From assembly GCA_020634975.1 (NCBI GenBank), contig JACKAQ010000001.1:496001-560000 (forward strand): 64,000 nucleotides of DNA, read 5' to 3'. Below are positions 61,045-64,000 of this stretch, piece after piece. A model generated the notes under the pieces. That model was not told the origin of the DNA, did no database searches, and saw nothing but the letters and a program-made list of their open reading frames with translations. Numbering within the stretch: the first letter of the stretch is position 1; each line of letters begins with the position of its first letter. The DNA comes from JACKAQ01 sp020634975 [NCBI: Calditrichia bacterium] (GTDB lineage: Bacteria > Calditrichota > Calditrichia > RBG-13-44-9). The position numbers and the translations under genes were made by a program.

Positions 61045-61676
61045 GCGTTTTCCAGTGAAATTTGATGTTTAAAATGATCGCGGATGCGTTTGTCATGCGT
61101 GGCGATAAACAGCGTGGCGTTGCACTGCCCCGCCTGTTCCATCAATAAATTGAGCACGCGATCGCAATTTCGATCATCGAGGGCAGCGGTGGGTTCGTCC
61201 GCCAACAATACTTCCGGGCGATTGATGACAGCCCGGGCAATTGCCACCCGTTGCTGCTGCCCGACGCTCAATTCGCTCGGAAAAGCCCCGGCTTTCCCGG
61301 CGATACCAAGTTGCGACAAAATTTCCCCGGCATATTTTTGATCCTGTTTGACACCTGCCAAATAGTTGGCAACGAGCAAATTTTGCATCACCGTCAGGCT
61401 GGGAATCAGGTGCAGTTGCTGAAACACGATCCCGATTTTTTGCCCGCGAAACCGGTCCAGCGCTGCGCCGGATAACTTCGCCAAATCTTGCCCGGCAACG
61501 GAAGCAGAACCGGCTGACGGATTGAGCAAACCACCCAAAACATGTAATAGCGTTGTTTTTCCACTACCTGAATTTCCGAGCAACAGCCAGCGCTCGCTCT
61601 GTTTGGCGTGAATATCAGGAAATTTCAAGGTCGATTGCCCTGCATAGTTGTGTTGCAATTTTTCAATTGAGAACAT
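61041..61676 (-). CDS. ABC transporter ATP-binding protein (LolD/MacB-like)
   Basis: A 211-residue ATPase. Walker A 'LLLGNSGSGKTTLLHVLGGL', Q-loop 'GIVFQQLHLIPSLTVMQNLL', signature 'SVGQQQRVAIARAVINRPEV' (one change from LSGGQ), Walker B 'LLADEPTAALD' and switch His 'LFIATHDKRIRD'. It powers the permease encoded next to it. The pair is transcribed divergently from the MerR/GyrI regulator at 61858, which could respond to the transported compound. Confidence 0.93.
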   Translation of the reverse strand: MFSIEKLQHNYAGQSTLKFPDIHAKQSERWLLLGNSGSGKTTLLHVLGGLLNPSAGSASVAGQDLAKLSGAALDRFRGQKIGIVFQQLHLIPSLTVMQNLLVANYLAGVKQDQKYAGEILSQLGIAGKAGAFPSELSVGQQQRVAIARAVINRPEVLLADEPTAALDDRNCDRVLNLLMEQAGQCNATLFIATHDKRIRDHFKHQISLENA

Positions 61677-61857
61677 ATTTTTCCGCTCGAAAAAGTTAGA
61701 TTATTTTGTGAGAAATATATCGAATCGGCGGGAGCTATTCAATAGCACAACCGAAAAAGGTGTGTTCAGCTGCGTTTGCTTTTTCGGGAATCTTGCAAAC
61801 TGCGTTACCGGATGTTAAGTTGTAGCGATCGAAAAAATATTGAACCGGAGCGATGTT

Positions 61858-62667
61858 TTGCCAACAACCCATTCGTTAAATTTACATGAGTTTTCCCGCG
61901 TTACCGGACTCAGCGTTGCTGCTGCTGAGCGTTATTTTGCCGGTGGCATTTTGCCCCAAATCGGTGTGGAACAAAAGATTCGAGCCAATCAAATTTCATG
62001 CGGGCGACTGGTTTTCCGGTTACTGCAGCAGGGATTTTCCCATGAAATGATCACCCGGATTTTATCGATTATTTCGGACAGCACGGATTGTTTTGCAACG
62101 CTTTCCCAACGGTTGCCTGAAATGCAACGGTTATTTTCAAACGATCCGGGCGGGTCCGAAAAGCTGGCAACCCTCATCAAAAAGGAGGATGACATTCGTA
62201 CGGAATTGCTCGCCAACAAAATGATAATTGAAACAAAAACAGCTCCGGCAATTCTGGCAGCCTGCATTCGCTTCAGTGGAAATGCACACGATACCGGGTT
62301 GTGCCTGGGAATCCTGAATCGCAAAATGGCAGGAAATATCGCCGGAAAACCGTTTTGCCTTTTTTATGATGCGGGCATTTTGCCGGGAAAATCGGATATC
62401 GAAGCCTGCATTCCCGTTCACAAAAACATCGCGGCAGACGCTGTTATCGTCCGGGAAATACCGGAAATGACAGGGTTTGCAATTCATTTTTCGGGTAGCT
62501 ACGAATTGTCCGGGCGGGCGTATGAGCGACTGTTTACGCACTTTTCATCACACCAAACTGAATATAAACTACCGTTTTGCGAAACTTACCTCAAAGGCTC
62601 CGGAATGGCAATGCAGGGAAACCCGGCTTCCCAAAAAACAGAAATTTTTATTCCGATTGCTGAATGA
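61858..62667 (+). CDS. MerR-like regulator with GyrI-type effector-binding domain
   Basis: About 269 residues. The N-terminal HTH ('LHEFSRVTGLSVAAAERYFA') and the following arm resemble MerR proteins though divergent. Residues about 125-269 are a GyrI/SOUL-like small-molecule domain: 'PAILAACIRFSG', 'CLFYDAGILPGKSDIEACIP', 'PEMTGFAIHFSGSYELSGRA', ending 'KTEIFIPI'. TTG 61858 was chosen because GGAG lies 7 nt upstream; TTG 61840 is an alternative. It is divergent from the ABC transporter genes across about 180 bp, a common layout for drug-sensing activators. Confidence 0.75.
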   Translation: MPTTHSLNLHEFSRVTGLSVAAAERYFAGGILPQIGVEQKIRANQISCGRLVFRLLQQGFSHEMITRILSIISDSTDCFATLSQRLPEMQRLFSNDPGGSEKLATLIKKEDDIRTELLANKMIIETKTAPAILAACIRFSGNAHDTGLCLGILNRKMAGNIAGKPFCLFYDAGILPGKSDIEACIPVHKNIAADAVIVREIPEMTGFAIHFSGSYELSGRAYERLFTHFSSHQTEYKLPFCETYLKGSGMAMQGNPASQKTEIFIPIAE

Positions 62668-62837
62668 AAATTTTTGGAATTTTTCTTTTACCTAACTTCA
62701 GAATTTTGTTTGGCTGCCGTAAATATAGCATACAACAACTTGATTGGTGTGGCAGGGAAAGTGACGAATTTCCCGTTGACATAATGAAAATATCATAAAA
62801 CGGATTTTATGAGCTGGTAAACCAGGGAAGGGAAACC

Positions 62838-63362
62838 ATGAGAACACCGTTTAATAGCAATCCTTTCGAGGAAGAATTAGAGAAAAAGCGTTCGGCGGAA
62901 CGCTCTGCAGCGAAACCCTCCTATAAAGGTATTTCCCGAATCGATTCTGATCACAATCATACCCACGGGTGGTATGTGCGCATCCGGCAGGATGGAAAAG
63001 TGCGCTCCAAATTTTTCAGTGACCGTAAATATGGCGGCATTGTTCAGGCGCTGCGCAAAGCTAAACGTTTCTACAAAAAAGAAATGATGAAAGTGCTGGA
63101 CGATACGCTGGGCGAAGCGCCGAAACAAATTCCCGATCGCGTGATTGTTACCAAAAACAAAAACAATAACACCGGTGTTATTGGTGTGCAGCGCATCGAA
63201 CGGAAAAATCCCGGCGGAACAATGTATCAGGCGTTCCGGGTGTGCTGGACGGAGCGGAGCGGAAAAGCCCGCACAAAATTTTTCTCCGTTAGCAAACATG
63301 GGGAAAAAAAGGCTTTTGAAATGGCATGCGATTATCGCAGAAAAGTGTTGTTAGAGGAGTGA
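62838..63362 (+). CDS. Protein with two AP2-like DNA-binding domains
   Basis: A 174-residue basic protein. Two AP2-like units: residues about 28-80 ('YKGISRIDSDHNHTHGWYVR', 'KFFSDRKYGGIVQALRKAKR') and about 110-170 ('NTGVIGVQRIERKNPGGTMY', 'KFFSVSKHGEKKAFEMACDY'). Each fits the three-strand-plus-helix AP2 pattern, G-x-x-G..W or F..FF..GG/A..A. Bacterial AP2 domains are usually attached to homing endonucleases or integrases; none is present here. It is a candidate stand-alone DNA-binding protein. A hairpin with GGGAAA/TTTCCC arms and a TTGACA box lie upstream, but no matching -10. Confidence 0.7.
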   Translation: MRTPFNSNPFEEELEKKRSAERSAAKPSYKGISRIDSDHNHTHGWYVRIRQDGKVRSKFFSDRKYGGIVQALRKAKRFYKKEMMKVLDDTLGEAPKQIPDRVIVTKNKNNNTGVIGVQRIERKNPGGTMYQAFRVCWTERSGKARTKFFSVSKHGEKKAFEMACDYRRKVLLEE

Positions 63363-63375
63363 TGTTGCGGCAAGG

Positions 63376-63414
63376 TGCCGGCTGTGCATTTTGCCAGCCG
63401 GCATTTCTTTTTGC
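63376..63414. terminator. Rho-independent terminator between the AP2-like and PerR-like genes
   Basis: TGCCGGCTG-(10 nt)-CAGCCGGCA followed by TTTCTTTTT. It sits between the convergent genes and would end the plus-strand transcript. Confidence 0.9.
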
Positions 63415-63420
63415 AAATGG

Positions 63421-63918
63421 TTAATCCGAGGTATGTTGGGAGATTTTCGATCGCCCGCAAAATGTGACCGGCTCGGCGTCATTGGCAGAATTTGTTTTTT
63501 TGTCCGATTTTTTGCATTCTGGACACGTTCCTTCAAACAATATTTTGTATCCCTCAATTTCAAAATTGTTATTTTCCGGAATGGGAATGGCATTCAGCGT
63601 GTCGTCGTGAACGTCCATTACTTTTTTGCATTTTTTGCACAAGAGGTGGTGGTGTGGGTCGATATCAGCATCGTATCTCGCCAAATCATTCAATTCTGTT
63701 ACTTTTGAGAGAAGCCCGTTATCGGACAAAGTTTCAAGTGTTTTGTAAACCGTTGCCAGCGAAATAGAAGGATACTCAACTTTTACGGTTTTATAAATGT
63801 CTTCAGCGGTCGGGTGCGATTTTGTGTCTTTCAGCGCTTTGTAAATCAAAATTCGCTGGTAAGTAACATTCAACCCACGTTCCCGGCAAGACTTAATAAA
63901 TGTTTCAACAGATTTCAT
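63421..63918 (-). CDS. Fur-family repressor, PerR-like
   Basis: A 165-residue metal-dependent repressor. The winged helix includes 'NVTYQRILIYKALKDTKSHP' and 'SISLATVYKTLETLSDNGLL'. The metal/regulatory site 'ARYDADIDPHHHLLCKKC' and 'VMDVHDD' fits PerR (Asp rather than Glu at the second metal ligand). Two CxxC pairs (CKKC and CPEC) form the structural Zn site. The C-terminal ~35 residues are extra and polar. PerR proteins sense peroxide through Fe-dependent His oxidation. Start 63918 follows GGAGG at about 10 nt. Targets are not visible in the window. Confidence 0.9.
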   Translation of the reverse strand: MKSVETFIKSCRERGLNVTYQRILIYKALKDTKSHPTAEDIYKTVKVEYPSISLATVYKTLETLSDNGLLSKVTELNDLARYDADIDPHHHLLCKKCKKVMDVHDDTLNAIPIPENNNFEIEGYKILFEGTCPECKKSDKKTNSANDAEPVTFCGRSKISQHTSD

Positions 63919-64000
63919 TCCTAATCAACCTCCAAAGATCTCAACGACTATCGGTGCCCAAATGGACTAAAAGATACATTATCGCTAAAAAAAAGACAAG

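Noticed and set aside
62776-62781. TTGACA as a -35 box for the AP2-like gene
   Set aside because: No acceptable -10 box at 16-18 bp spacing, and promoter consensus in this lineage is uncertain.
1-64000. tRNA, rRNA, CRISPR array, insertion sequence or prophage
   Set aside because: I looked through the gene-free stretches and found no cloverleaf signature, spaced repeat array, transposase or phage gene; a covariance-model scan was not possible here.

Overview
The window is about 64 kb of one bacterial chromosome, near 47-50% GC and densely packed. It most likely comes from the FCB side of the bacterial tree (Calditrichota, Ignavibacteriota or KSB1-like). The best evidence is the secreted FG-GAP protein at 1814-3991, which ends in a Por-secretion-type sorting domain of the 'NYPNPFNPST' class. 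Lipoproteins, RNase Y and kynurenine-pathway genes fit this. The placement is inference; there is no rRNA or other phylogenetic marker beyond asnS, recQ and clpP.

Layout. 1-7942: end of a beta-propeller protein, a five-haem cytochrome lipoprotein, the FG-GAP protein, a 2H-phosphoesterase-like protein, and marC plus a secreted pullulanase-like GH13 on the minus strand. 8464-36026: one long plus-strand exopolysaccharide (EPS) locus: SLBB protein, Wzc-type tyrosine autokinase, degenerate GGDEF protein, initiating sugar-phosphate transferase, GT2, 2-hydroxyacid dehydrogenase, GNAT, PEP mutase, two tandem ATP-grasp ligases, an HprK-like kinase, gmhA, gmhB, GT4, two copies of a methyltransferase-like/aminoglycoside-phosphotransferase-like unit, two copies of a thymidylate-kinase-like protein, flippase, alginate-lyase-like lipoprotein, O-antigen-polymerase-like protein, deacetylase and a second GT4. 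A low-GC four-helix-bundle gene flanked by two different hexamer repeats interrupts it. 36361-46709: clpP, a HipA-like/DUF3037 pair, a secreted deacetylase, kynU-kmo-AAG, rny, a Na+ symporter and a thioesterase. 46907-50286 (minus): a KS-AT protein with eroded active sites, plus a phosphopantetheinyl transferase. 50883-54422: parA, lipoprotein cyclophilin, recQ. 54557-61676 (minus): SDR, asnS, VOC protein, fbp, DapA-like protein, ABC permease and ATPase. 61858-63918: MerR/GyrI regulator, a double-AP2 protein and a PerR-like repressor.

The most interesting system is the EPS locus. A clear PEP mutase (C-P bond formation) sits beside a 2-hydroxyacid dehydrogenase, an acetyltransferase and two ATP-grasp ligases, with no recognisable phosphonopyruvate decarboxylase. 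This suggests a phosphonate made by a reductive branch and possibly attached to the polymer or to an amide-linked product. The second most interesting item is the apparently catalytically dead KS-AT protein.

At least seven single-base or dinucleotide indels, nearly all in short homopolymers, break genes in 25-32 kb and in the SDR at 54.6-55.3 kb. They can be repaired on paper to give full-length proteins, so consensus error is at least as likely as gene decay. No tRNA, rRNA, CRISPR array, transposase or integrase was recognised.
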